Source: Hoeflea sp. (GTDB lineage Bacteria; Pseudomonadota; Alphaproteobacteria; Rhizobiales; Rhizobiaceae). Taken from it: a DNA stretch of 64,000 nucleotides. Location of the stretch: positions 1 to 64,000 of the forward strand of contig NZ_NVXQ01000021.1 in the NCBI RefSeq assembly GCF_002733955.1, in the 5' to 3' direction. Below are positions 7,859 through 16,311 of this stretch, piece by piece. How positions within the stretch are numbered: position 1 is the stretch's first letter; every line of letters begins with the position of its first letter. Made by a program: the position numbers and the translations under genes. Below the pieces are notes generated by a model, which worked only from the letters and a program-made list of their open reading frames with translations, searched no databases and had not been told where the DNA came from.

Positions 7859-9568
7859 ATGGGCACGAACTCCATCGAGATCGACGACACCCGGGGGCGG
7901 GGCGCGTTGGTCTGGCTCTATCCGGTTCTGATCGCGTTTGCGCTGCTTCTGATCGTGCTGCAGAGCCTGCCGCTGGTTCTGCCGATCGGGCCGATGTATT
8001 GGGACGTGCTGGTCTATTACGACGCGATCGGCCGAATCGCGCAAGGCCAATGGCCGGCAATCGATTTCTTCGCACCGGTCGGGCCGGCCGAATATTTCCT
8101 GGCGGCCTTTTCCAACTGGCTGTTTCCGCAAGCGCAGCCGGTGTTGATGACGCAGTGGATCTGGCTGCCGGTGACAGCGCCGGTCATGGCGCTGATCCTG
8201 TGGGACGTGGCTCGCGGCGGCCGCGGCAAGCTGGCCTTCTGGCTCTTGGCGCCGTGGATGCTGTTTACCCTGCTGCCCTACAATGTGGTTGATTTCTATC
8301 CCTATCCGGGCACCGACGCGTTCGGCATCTACAACCGGCACGGGGCGCATCTGATCTACCTGGTGGCGGTGACGGTGCTGTTCGTGCGCGGGCCGGTGAT
8401 CCAGACGGTGCTTTTGAGTGTGCTGGTGCTGGCGCTGGCGTTCTGCAAGATCACGGCATTCCTGGCCGCCGGGCCGATCCTGCTGTTCGGGGTCGTGCTG
8501 GGCCGCATCCGGCTCGTGACCGCGATCACCACGGCGCTGATCTGCGTCGGCGTGACCGGCATCGCAGAGCTGACCACAGGGCTGGTGGTGCCTTATGTCG
8601 AGGATATCATTGTGCTGGCCTCGCAGAACACCGGTGCGCTTCTGCCCCGGTTCCTGACCGCGGCTTCGCTGCATTTCAACGTCTTCGGCGCTGGCGGGGT
8701 GCTGGCGATCGTGTTGCTGATCGCGGCTCTGACCGGCAATTCCGCGGCCGGGGGCCGGGACGGATCGAACCGGATCGCGCGCATGATCGATGCGGACTGG
8801 TTCTGGGTCGGGCTGCTGCTGATCTGCGGCCTGTTCTACGAGACGCAGAACACCGGAAGCCAGGCCTTCCTGATGGTCTGGCCGGCGCTTCTGGCAATCC
8901 TGCTGCGGCCGAAAGCCGGCTACGGTCGCTATGCCATGCTCATCCTGGTGCTGATCGGGTTCACGGTGGTGCCGACGGTCAGCACGGTGCTGCACAAGGC
9001 TGCGCGGGCCATGGCGGTCGCGCCGGGCTATGTCGAGCTTGATGCACCGGATCTGGGGCCGATCGGTCAGGTCTCGGCCAAGGATATCTTCGTCGAGCGG
9101 GCGGAGCGGATGCGCGGGATCTACATCGAACATCGCAATGCCTACGACGCGGTTGCCGAAACCGAGGCGCTGCCGTCGTTCCTGCTGTTTTCCGATCCCG
9201 ATTACCAGTATCTGCTGCTTGAGGAAATGCAGGCGGCGGCAGTGGCGATCAAGGGGCTGGAAGTCCGGAGCCGGAGGCGGTTCGAGCGCGTTCTCAATCT
9301 CGATTTCGCCAATCCGTTTCCCTACATCCTGAACAAGAAGGGTGCGGACTATGTCTCCATCGGCGCCGACCCCAACCGGGCGGTTCCCGAACTGGATGAC
9401 AAGACCCGCGATGCGGTGGCCAGCACGGATCTTGTGCTGGCGCCGACCTGTCCGGTGCACCACGCCAGAAAGGTGCTGTTCGAGCACTATCAATCGGCCC
9501 TGACCGGGCACGAGCGGATCGAGCTGACACCCTGTTTCGACGCCTATGTTCTGCCGGTTTCCAACTGA
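7859..9568 (+). CDS. Polytopic membrane protein, possibly GT-C glycosyltransferase-like
   Basis: Encodes 569 residues. The ATG at 7859 follows GGCGGGGACA and starts just ahead of the first membrane segment; the 20-codon upstream extension is less likely. About ten hydrophobic segments fill residues 15-400, followed by a soluble C-terminal domain of about 170 residues. An acidic/aromatic loop after the first segment (YWDVLVYYDAIGRIAQG, near residue 47) is reminiscent of the first periplasmic loop of GT-C glycosyltransferases, which carries a catalytic Asp. A sugar-transfer role in the envelope is therefore possible but unproven. No partner genes surround it. Confidence 0.65.
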   Translation: MGTNSIEIDDTRGRGALVWLYPVLIAFALLLIVLQSLPLVLPIGPMYWDVLVYYDAIGRIAQGQWPAIDFFAPVGPAEYFLAAFSNWLFPQAQPVLMTQWIWLPVTAPVMALILWDVARGGRGKLAFWLLAPWMLFTLLPYNVVDFYPYPGTDAFGIYNRHGAHLIYLVAVTVLFVRGPVIQTVLLSVLVLALAFCKITAFLAAGPILLFGVVLGRIRLVTAITTALICVGVTGIAELTTGLVVPYVEDIIVLASQNTGALLPRFLTAASLHFNVFGAGGVLAIVLLIAALTGNSAAGGRDGSNRIARMIDADWFWVGLLLICGLFYETQNTGSQAFLMVWPALLAILLRPKAGYGRYAMLILVLIGFTVVPTVSTVLHKAARAMAVAPGYVELDAPDLGPIGQVSAKDIFVERAERMRGIYIEHRNAYDAVAETEALPSFLLFSDPDYQYLLLEEMQAAAVAIKGLEVRSRRRFERVLNLDFANPFPYILNKKGADYVSIGADPNRAVPELDDKTRDAVASTDLVLAPTCPVHHARKVLFEHYQSALTGHERIELTPCFDAYVLPVSN

Positions 9569-9682
9569 CCCAAATCCGCTGCGTGCGCTTATTTGTTCAA
9601 GAGGCCATTTGTCGCCTTGACGGCTGCTGCATGGGGCAGGACAGTGGTTGCTTGAAACCGATTTCCATGTCCGGAGTATGTA

Positions 9683-10690
9683 ATGGTCATCAATCCGCCC
9701 TATCTGATTTTTCTTGGTGATGTGCCTGACGCGCTGGCGGCAAAAACCGGTCTCGGGATTGTCGACTGGCGTCCCGAATGGTGCATCGGTCAATTGCGGC
9801 TGGAGGGTTGCCAGGCGGATGCGAAGATCCCGGACCTGAGCATCGAAGCGGCGGTCGAGCAGGGTGTGAAGACCATGGTTGTCGGCTCGGTCAATGCCGG
9901 CGGTGTGCTGCCGCAGCATTGGGTCGCGTCCATCGTTGCCGCACTCGATGCGGGGCTTGATGTGGCGACGGGTCTGCACACACGGCTGGCTTCTATCCCG
10001 GAGATCAGGGCCGCGGCCGAGCGCAGCGGCGCCAAGCTGCATGACGTGCGCTTTTCCGATCAGCGCTTCGACACCGGCAAGGGCACCAAGCGCCTGGGCC
10101 TGCGCTGTCTCACCGTCGGTACCGATTGTTCGGTGGGCAAGAAATACACAGCCCTTGCGCTTGAGCGCGAAATGCGGGCGCGCGGCATGGATGCGGATTT
10201 CCGCGCCACCGGGCAGACCGGTGTGTTCATTTCCGGCCGCGGGGCAGCGATCGACGCGGTGGCGGCGGATTTCATCTCGGGCGCGGTGGAATGGATCGCA
10301 CCGGCGGCAGACCCCGGTCACTGGGATCTCGTCGAAGGGCAGGGCTCTCTGTTTCATCCAAGCTTTGCGGGCGTGTCGCTGGGCCTGCTGCACGGGGCGC
10401 AGGCTGATGCCTTCGTCGTCTGTCACGAACCGACCCGCACCACCATGCGCGGGGTCAAGCATGGCCTGCCGAGCATCCAGCAGGTGATCGACATGACCAT
10501 TGCCTGCGGACGGCTGACCAATCCGGGGATCACCTGCACCGGCATTGCCGTCAACACGCAGAAGCTCGGCGAGGCGGAAGCCAAGGCACTGCTTGCCGAA
10601 CTGGAGGCTGAATACGGCGTGCCGGCGACAGATCCGATCCGCTTTGGCGTGACGGCTCTGGTCGACCGTTTGCAGACGATCACGGGATAA
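9683..10690 (+). CDS. dgcN: DUF1611 family, DgcN-like N-acetyltransferase
   Basis: Encodes 335 residues, ATG after CCGGAG. It is a full-length member of DUF1611. The N-terminal Rossmann-like part is followed by a P-loop-like GTDCSVGKKYTA (about residue 149), then DLVEGQGSLFHPSFAG. DgcN of this family has been described as acting on D-glutamate (N-acetylation) with a partner epimerase, DgcA, encoded next to it. Here no dipeptide epimerase gene is adjacent on either side, so the partner would have to lie elsewhere. The family assignment is firm; the substrate is inferred from the named homologue. Confidence 0.75.
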   Translation: MVINPPYLIFLGDVPDALAAKTGLGIVDWRPEWCIGQLRLEGCQADAKIPDLSIEAAVEQGVKTMVVGSVNAGGVLPQHWVASIVAALDAGLDVATGLHTRLASIPEIRAAAERSGAKLHDVRFSDQRFDTGKGTKRLGLRCLTVGTDCSVGKKYTALALEREMRARGMDADFRATGQTGVFISGRGAAIDAVAADFISGAVEWIAPAADPGHWDLVEGQGSLFHPSFAGVSLGLLHGAQADAFVVCHEPTRTTMRGVKHGLPSIQQVIDMTIACGRLTNPGITCTGIAVNTQKLGEAEAKALLAELEAEYGVPATDPIRFGVTALVDRLQTITG

Positions 10691-10739
10691 GGGTGATTTT
10701 TCACCAAAGTAGGACTTGCAACGGAGGCAGAGGCGAATA

Positions 10740-10763
10740 AGGTAAACGAGCGTTCATTTAATT
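10740..10763. promoter_or_regulatory. Probable TetR operator ahead of the acyl-CoA synthetase/importer operon
   Basis: Reads AGGTAAACGAGCGTTCATTT followed by AATT. It matches the palindrome just before tetR at 18648-18671 in 21 of 24 positions (differences at positions 2, 3 and 11). The shared core is TAAACGA(A/G)CGTTCATTTAATT. It lies about 170 bases before the synthetase start. This strongly suggests control by the TetR protein encoded at 18681. Confidence 0.72.
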
Positions 10764-10774
10764 GATGCGCTTCT

Positions 10775-10841
10775 GAACTGGCAATTGAGAGGACAGTTGC
10801 CAGTTCCGCTAAAACAGACGCTACCGGCATTCCCCGGTAGC
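10775..10841 (+). other. Two hairpins in the operon leader
   Basis: GAACTGGCAA (10775-10784) pairs perfectly with TTGCCAGTTC (10797-10806). GCTACCGG (10820-10827) pairs with CCGGTAGC (10834-10841). Both lie between the operator and the first gene, so they should be in the 5' leader. No T-run follows either, so they may be stability elements rather than terminators. Confidence 0.5.
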
Positions 10842-10933
10842 ACTATGGTCAGTGGGAACGGCCAACAGCATGGGGTGAGAGCCATGCGCCCGGGCAAGGT
10901 GGGAGCCGGTCCGGACAGGGAGGAGAGTGGAGG

Positions 10934-12919
10934 ATGGAAGCCACAGGCGTAACCGCCGGCGGCAAGCCGGTGACGTTTCCGCAGTATCTGCTGCTGAACG
11001 CCAAGCGTTTCGCGTCGCGACCGGCGATGCGGATCAAGGACTACGGGATCTGGCAGACCTGGAGCTGGGCCGAGCAGCGCGACGAGATACGCGACTTCGC
11101 GCTCGGGCTCAAGGCGATGGGTCTTGTCGAGGGCGAACGCATCGCCATCGTCGGCTCCAACCGGCCGCGGCTTTACTGGGCGTTCTGCGCGGCGCAATCG
11201 CTCAAGGCCATTCCGGTTCCGGTCTATGCCGACTCCGTTGCCGAAGAAATGGCCTATGTATTGCACCATGCCGGTGTGCGCTTTGCCGTTGTGCAGGACC
11301 AGGAGCAGGTCGACAAGATCCAGTCGGTCGCTGACGATATCCCGGGCCTGACCGAGATCATTTTCGACGAGCCGCGCGGACTGCGCGACTACGAGCGCGA
11401 TCATCTACATGATTTCGCCGATATTCAGGACAAGGGCCGCGAGATTGCCGCGGCCAACCCTTCCGCAATTTCTGACTGGGAAGCCGGTATCCGGGCCTCG
11501 GACGGCACCGAAACCTCGGCCATTCTCTACACGTCCGGCACCACCGGACGCTCCAAGGGCGTGATGCTGACGGCCGCGGCCTCAGTCAAGGCTGCCGAGG
11601 ACACCGCCCGGTTCGACAACATGACCGAGCAGGATGAGGTGCTTGCCTATCTGCCGCTGGCCTGGGTCGGCGATCACTATCTCAATTACGCGCAAGGCTA
11701 TGTCGTCGGGCTGTGCATGAGCTGCCCCGAAAGCCCCGAAACCGTGGCGCAGAACCTGCGCGAGATCGGGCCGAGCTTCTATTTTGCGCCGCCGCGGGTG
11801 TTTGAAGGCCTGCTGACCAGCGTGATGATCCGCATGGAAGACGCCAGCGCCTGGAAGAAATGGCTGTTTCACCACTATCTCGGTGTCGCCAAGGCCCATG
11901 GCGAGAAGATACTCGAAGGCCGTCCGGTGCCGCTTTCGGGCCGGATTTCCTACTGGATCGGCGACAAGCTGATTTACGGGCCCTTGCGCAATGTGCTCGG
12001 GTTTACGCGGATCCGCACGGCCTACACCGCCGGTGAGGCGATCGGGCCGGACCTGTTTTCATTCTTCCGCTCGCTCGGGATCAATCTCAAGCAGCTTTAC
12101 GGGCAGACCGAGGCGTTCCTGTATGTGACCGCGCAAAAGGATGGCGACGTGCGTCCCGACACGGTTGGGCCTGCAGCTCCCGATGTCGAAATCCGCATTG
12201 CCGACAATGGCGAGGTGCAGTTCCGCTCGCCGGGCATGTTTACCGGCTATTACGGCGACGAGGACAAGACGAGGGAAACCATGACGCCGGATGGCTGGGT
12301 GATGACCGGCGACGCCGGGGTCTTCGACGCCCAGGGGCACCTGAAGATCATCGACCGGGCCAAGGATGTCGGCAAGCTGACGACGGGCGCGCTTTATGCG
12401 CCGAAATATATCGAGAACAAGCTGAAATTTTTCCCCAACATCAAGGAGGCGGTGGCCTTCGGTGACGGGCGGGATTTCGTTGCGGTGTTTCTCAACATCG
12501 ACCTGACGGCGGTGGGCAACTGGGCCGAGCGCAACAATATCTCCTACGGCTCCTACCAGGAACTGGCGGGCCTGCCGCAGGTCTACGAGATGATGACCAA
12601 TCACATCAACCAGGTGAACCGTGATCTGTCCGCCGAGCCGATGATGGCCGGTGCGCAGATCAAGCGCTTCCTGGTGCTGCACAAGGAACTCGACGCCGAT
12701 GATGGCGAATTGACCCGGACGCAGAAGGTGCGGCGCAGCTTCCTGGCGGAACGCTACGGACCGCTGATCGAGGCGCTCTATGACGGGTCGCCGGAGAAAT
12801 ACATCGAGACGGAAATGACCTTCGAGGACGGCCGCAAGGGCACAATCCGCGCCACGGTGAAAGTGGCGGATGCGGAAGTGCAGCCGGTTTCGAATGCAAT
12901 GCCGGAGGCTGCCGAATGA
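10934..12919 (+). CDS. AMP-binding acyl-CoA synthetase, long-chain/FadD-like
   Basis: Encodes 661 residues; the ATG follows a strong GAGTGGAGG site. It forms an acyl-adenylate and then an acyl-CoA. The ATP/AMP signature YTSGTTGRSKGVM begins at residue 199 and YGQTEA at 389, followed by GWVMTGDAG and the hinge IDRAKD, so all core motifs are intact. The length and the 'long-chain' layout fit the FadD15/ACSL-like branch. It is first in an operon with a LivFGHMK-type importer (its stop overlaps the next start by 4 bases), so it presumably activates the imported acid. Leucine/isovalerate genes downstream hint at a branched acid, which is inference. Confidence 0.85.
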   Translation: MEATGVTAGGKPVTFPQYLLLNAKRFASRPAMRIKDYGIWQTWSWAEQRDEIRDFALGLKAMGLVEGERIAIVGSNRPRLYWAFCAAQSLKAIPVPVYADSVAEEMAYVLHHAGVRFAVVQDQEQVDKIQSVADDIPGLTEIIFDEPRGLRDYERDHLHDFADIQDKGREIAAANPSAISDWEAGIRASDGTETSAILYTSGTTGRSKGVMLTAAASVKAAEDTARFDNMTEQDEVLAYLPLAWVGDHYLNYAQGYVVGLCMSCPESPETVAQNLREIGPSFYFAPPRVFEGLLTSVMIRMEDASAWKKWLFHHYLGVAKAHGEKILEGRPVPLSGRISYWIGDKLIYGPLRNVLGFTRIRTAYTAGEAIGPDLFSFFRSLGINLKQLYGQTEAFLYVTAQKDGDVRPDTVGPAAPDVEIRIADNGEVQFRSPGMFTGYYGDEDKTRETMTPDGWVMTGDAGVFDAQGHLKIIDRAKDVGKLTTGALYAPKYIENKLKFFPNIKEAVAFGDGRDFVAVFLNIDLTAVGNWAERNNISYGSYQELAGLPQVYEMMTNHINQVNRDLSAEPMMAGAQIKRFLVLHKELDADDGELTRTQKVRRSFLAERYGPLIEALYDGSPEKYIETEMTFEDGRKGTIRATVKVADAEVQPVSNAMPEAAE

Positions 12920-13740
12920 ACGCGCGAATCCAACATGTCGAGCTTCATGCCGAGGATGACGGGCTGAACCCCGGCGACGTGATGCTGAAGATCGACAACG
13001 TGTCGCTGTCATTTGGCGGTGTGAAGGCGATCTCGGATATCTCGTTCGATATCCGCAAGGGCGAAATCCGCGCCATCATCGGCCCCAACGGAGCCGGCAA
13101 GACCTCGATGCTCAACGTGATCAACGGGTTTTATCATCCCCAGGAAGGGGTAATCACCTTCCGCGGCGAGGCTCGCTCGCGCATGCGTCCCTACGAGGCC
13201 GCGGCCTCGGGCATCGCACGCACGTTCCAGAACGTGGCGCTGTTCAAGGGCATGTCGACGCTCGACAACATCATGTCGGGCCGGACGCTGAAGATGCACA
13301 AGAACTTCTTCTGGCAGGTGCTCAATGTCGGGCCGGCGCGCAATGAGGAAATCGAGCACCGGCTCAAGGTCGAGGAAATCATCGACTTTCTCGAGATCCA
13401 GCACATCCGCAAGACGCCGGTGGGCAAGCTGCCCTATGGGCTGCAGAAGCGGGTCGAGCTGGGCCGGGCGCTGGCGATGGAGCCGGACCTGCTGCTGCTC
13501 GACGAGCCGATGGCGGGCATGAACCTGGAAGAAAAAGAAGACATGAGCCGCTTCATTCTGGATGTGAACAGCCAGATGGGCACGACGATCGCGCTGATCG
13601 AGCATGACATGGGGGTGGTGATGGACATTTCCGACCGCGTGGTGGTGCTTGATTACGGCCGCAAGATCGGTGACGGGCCGCCCGATGAGGTGAAAAACAA
13701 CCAGGACGTCATCGACGCCTATCTGGGAGTGTCGCACTGA
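12916..13740 (+). CDS. LivG-like ABC importer ATPase
   Basis: Encodes 274 residues, ATG overlapping the synthetase stop (ATGA), indicating translational coupling. Walker A GPNGAGKT is near residue 56. The signature region reads LPYGLQKRVELGRAL, a LivG-type variant without the canonical LSGGQ. Walker B is LLLLDEPMAGMN, and the switch His is in IEHDMGVV. An N-terminal extension of about 20 residues precedes the ATPase core. With LivF at 17722 it would drive the importer formed by the permeases at 13740 and 15080. Its last base is the first base of the permease start codon. Confidence 0.9.
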   Translation: MNARIQHVELHAEDDGLNPGDVMLKIDNVSLSFGGVKAISDISFDIRKGEIRAIIGPNGAGKTSMLNVINGFYHPQEGVITFRGEARSRMRPYEAAASGIARTFQNVALFKGMSTLDNIMSGRTLKMHKNFFWQVLNVGPARNEEIEHRLKVEEIIDFLEIQHIRKTPVGKLPYGLQKRVELGRALAMEPDLLLLDEPMAGMNLEEKEDMSRFILDVNSQMGTTIALIEHDMGVVMDISDRVVVLDYGRKIGDGPPDEVKNNQDVIDAYLGVSH

Positions 13741-14699
13741 TGGATTTCCTGTACTCAATTCTCATTGATCCGTTCGTCCAGATGGTGGAACTGCCGGACT
13801 TCTTCCTGCAGGTGTTGTGGGAAGGCTTTGTCGCCGGTGTGCTCTACGCGCTGATTGCGCTCGGCTTCGTGCTGATCTTCAAGGCGTCGGGCGTGTTCAA
13901 CTTCGCGCAGGGCATCATGGTGGTGTTTGCGGGGCTGACGCTTGTCGGCCTGCACGAAAAGGGCGTTCCGGCCTATCTGGCGCTGATCCTGACCATCGGT
14001 GTGATGGGCGTGCTGGCGCTTGCCGTCGAGCGCTTCGTGATGCGACCGCTGGTCAACCAGCCCGACATCATCCTTCTGATGTCGACCATCGGGCTGACCT
14101 ATTTTCTGGTCGGCTTCGGCGAATTCGTGTTTGGCGGCGAACCCAAGCAGATGATCACCGAGGAGCTTGGCCTGCCGACGGGATCGACCGCGTTCGAGAT
14201 CGGCGATGGCGGGTTGTTGATCCTGCAGCATATCGACATTGCGGCCGCGGTGATCGCCATCATCATGGTCGGCTGCCTGGCGGTGTTCTTCAACAAGACC
14301 AGGATTGGCCGGGCCTTGCGGGCGGTGGCCGATGACCACCAGGCAGCGCTTTCGGTGGGCATTTCGCTCAACCAGATCTGGGCCATCGTCTGGTTTGCCG
14401 CCGGTATCGTGGCGCTGACCACCGGGATTATGTGGGGCGCCCGCTCGGATGTGTCGTTCGCACTCGAAATCATTGCCTTCAAGGCGCTGCCGGTGCTGAT
14501 CCTGGGCGGTTTCACCTCGATCCCCGGCGCCATTGTCGGCGGGTTGATCATCGGTATCGGCGAGAAGATCGGCGAGATATACTGGGGTCCGCTGGTGGGC
14601 GGCGGTATCGAAAGCTGGCTCGCCTACATGATCGCGTTGATCTTCCTGCTGTTCAGGCCGCAGGGCCTGTTCGGCGAACGCATTATCGAAAGGGTGTAA
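13740..14699 (+). CDS. LivH-like branched-chain-type ABC permease
   Basis: Encodes 319 residues, start overlapping the previous stop by one base. About eight membrane segments are seen. LivH features include GVLYALIALGFVLIFKASGVFNFAQG near the N-terminus (residues about 36-61) and GRALRAVADDHQAALSVGI, the loop that contacts the ATPase. It belongs to the hydrophobic amino acid transporter (HAAT) family, whose members carry amino acids, amides, urea and various carboxylic acids. The pairing with an acyl-CoA synthetase argues for a carboxylic acid here. Confidence 0.9.
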   Translation: MDFLYSILIDPFVQMVELPDFFLQVLWEGFVAGVLYALIALGFVLIFKASGVFNFAQGIMVVFAGLTLVGLHEKGVPAYLALILTIGVMGVLALAVERFVMRPLVNQPDIILLMSTIGLTYFLVGFGEFVFGGEPKQMITEELGLPTGSTAFEIGDGGLLILQHIDIAAAVIAIIMVGCLAVFFNKTRIGRALRAVADDHQAALSVGISLNQIWAIVWFAAGIVALTTGIMWGARSDVSFALEIIAFKALPVLILGGFTSIPGAIVGGLIIGIGEKIGEIYWGPLVGGGIESWLAYMIALIFLLFRPQGLFGERIIERV

Positions 14700-14702
14700 G
14701 CG

Positions 14703-15080
14703 ATGCACAAGAGCAGACTTTCAGCCATCGTCGTCGATTGTCACACCGACCATATCGAACATGCTGCCGGGTTCTGGTCGCAACTGCTGGGGCAGCCCTC
14801 GCATGTGGATGATGACGGCCACCGGGCCACCATCCTGGCCGCCGACAAGGGTGTGTCGCTGGTGATCGAGGCGGTTCACGATGAAGCGCGCATCCATTTC
14901 GACATCGAGACCGACAATCTGGCGGCCGAGATCCACCGCATCGAGGAACTCGGCGGAAAGAAGATCGCGGTGGTGGACCATTCGGTGATCATGGAAGCGC
15001 CGACCGGGCACCGGTTTCGGGTGACCGGTCCGCATTCTCACGTACTGCCATCGAGCGGGAATGTCTGGGGAGACGACTAA
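14703..15080 (+). CDS. VOC-family (glyoxalase-like) protein inside the importer operon
   Basis: Encodes 125 residues, starting 3 bases after the LivH stop and ending in a one-base overlap with LivM, so it is tightly embedded between the two permeases. It has one glyoxalase/bleomycin-resistance-type beta-alpha-beta-beta-beta unit pair: DHIEHAAGFWSQLLG early, IHFDIETDNLAAEIHRIEELG in the middle and a C-terminal GHRFRV strand. His and Glu residues could bind a metal. The function is unknown; a small ligand-processing or ligand-sensing role linked to the transported compound is a guess from position only. Confidence 0.8.
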   Translation: MHKSRLSAIVVDCHTDHIEHAAGFWSQLLGQPSHVDDDGHRATILAADKGVSLVIEAVHDEARIHFDIETDNLAAEIHRIEELGGKKIAVVDHSVIMEAPTGHRFRVTGPHSHVLPSSGNVWGDD

Positions 15081-16159
15081 TGCTGTACCGCGAATCTGGC
15101 CAGTACAAGACCAGCTACACTGCCGACCAGGCGATCTTTCCGATCCGGGAAGACCGGATCGGGATGGGGATCATCGGCGTCATCGCGCTGGCGATCCCGT
15201 TCTTTGTCAGCGACTTCTTTCTCAACGCCATCATGACGCCGTTCCTGATCCTGGCGCTGGCGGCGATCGGGCTCAACATTTTGACCGGCTATGCCGGGCA
15301 GCTGTCGCTGGGCACCGGAGCGTTCATGGGTGTGGGCGCCTATAGCTGCTACAAGCTGACGACGATTTTCCCGGATGCGAACATTGTCATTCTGGTGCTG
15401 TTGTCCGGGCTGTTTTCGGCCGGGATCGGGGTGCTGTTCGGGCTGCCGTCGCTGAGGATCAAGGGGCTGTATCTGGCAGTGACGACGCTTGCCGCGCAGT
15501 TCTTTCTCGAGTGGTGCTTCATCCGCATTCCGTGGCTCTACAATTACAACGCATCGGGTGCGATCGAGGTGCCGGAGCGGCGCGGTTTTGGGGATATCAT
15601 CCTCACCGGCCCGTCGGCAGCACCGATGACCCAGTATTTCATCGTGCTGGCGATTGTCGTGGTGGTGACGCTTGCAGTGAAGAACATCGTGCGCGGCCGG
15701 ATCGGCCGGCAATGGATGATGATCCGCGACATGGATATCGCGGCTGAACTGATGGGCGTGCGGCCATTGACGGCCAAGCTTTCGGCCTTTGCGGTGTCGT
15801 CCTATCTGTGCGGCGTTGCCGGGGCGATGTTCATCTTCTTCTATCTCGGTGCTGCCGAACCGTCAGCGTTTTCGATCACGCTGTCGTTCCAGATCCTGTT
15901 CATGGTCATCCTGGGCGGGCTTGGCAGTCTCGTCGGCTCTTTCTTCGGCGCGGCCTTCATCTGGGGGCTGCCGATCGTGCTGCGCGCCGGATTTCCTGCG
16001 CTGGGGATCGGCATCGGTGCTGAAACCGTGTTTCACATCGCGACGATGATCGTCGGCGCGCTGATCATCTTTTTTCTCATTGTCGAACCGCACGGGCTGG
16101 CACGGCTCTGGTCGCTCGGCAAAGAGAAACTGCGCGTCTGGCCGTTTCCTTACGGCTGA
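15080..16159 (+). CDS. LivM-like branched-chain-type ABC permease
   Basis: Encodes 359 residues with about ten membrane segments. LivM features include LNILTGYAGQLSLGTGAFMGVGAY in the first third and GRIGRQWMMIRDMDIAAELMGV, the ATPase-contact loop, in the second half. It pairs with the LivH-type permease at 13740. The N-terminus is a soluble stretch of about 30 residues, somewhat longer than in the E. coli protein. It is followed by a hairpin and 150 non-coding bases before the binding-protein gene. Confidence 0.9.
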   Translation: MLYRESGQYKTSYTADQAIFPIREDRIGMGIIGVIALAIPFFVSDFFLNAIMTPFLILALAAIGLNILTGYAGQLSLGTGAFMGVGAYSCYKLTTIFPDANIVILVLLSGLFSAGIGVLFGLPSLRIKGLYLAVTTLAAQFFLEWCFIRIPWLYNYNASGAIEVPERRGFGDIILTGPSAAPMTQYFIVLAIVVVVTLAVKNIVRGRIGRQWMMIRDMDIAAELMGVRPLTAKLSAFAVSSYLCGVAGAMFIFFYLGAAEPSAFSITLSFQILFMVILGGLGSLVGSFFGAAFIWGLPIVLRAGFPALGIGIGAETVFHIATMIVGALIIFFLIVEPHGLARLWSLGKEKLRVWPFPYG

Positions 16160-16169
16160 CCAACTGGTG

Positions 16170-16203
16170 CTTTCCCGGACGTCTGAGGAGGTGTCCGGGA
16201 AAG
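16170..16203 (+). other. Intercistronic hairpin before the binding-protein gene
   Basis: CTTTCCCGGAC (16170-16180) pairs perfectly with GTCCGGGAAAG (16193-16203), an 11-bp stem with a 12-base loop and no T-run. It lies between permease and binding-protein genes, a place where RNA processing or stabilising hairpins often allow higher expression of the binding protein. A second, weaker repeat of GTCCGGACCAGTG / CCGGACTGGTG follows. Confidence 0.5.
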
Positions 16204-16311
16204 GTTCCATAAGCGACATTGTCCGGGCACGGGACCCGTCCGGACCAGTGATGTCGGGAGGAATAGGGTCCCCGGACTGGTGCGGAATTCGCGCCTAATG
16301 GGAGGAATACA

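Noticed and set aside
7703-10462. A 919-codon open frame on the minus strand
   Set aside because: It is the antisense shadow of the membrane-protein and DUF1611 genes in GC-rich DNA. Its product is His/Gln/Arg/Asp-rich without any domain, and it has no ribosome site.
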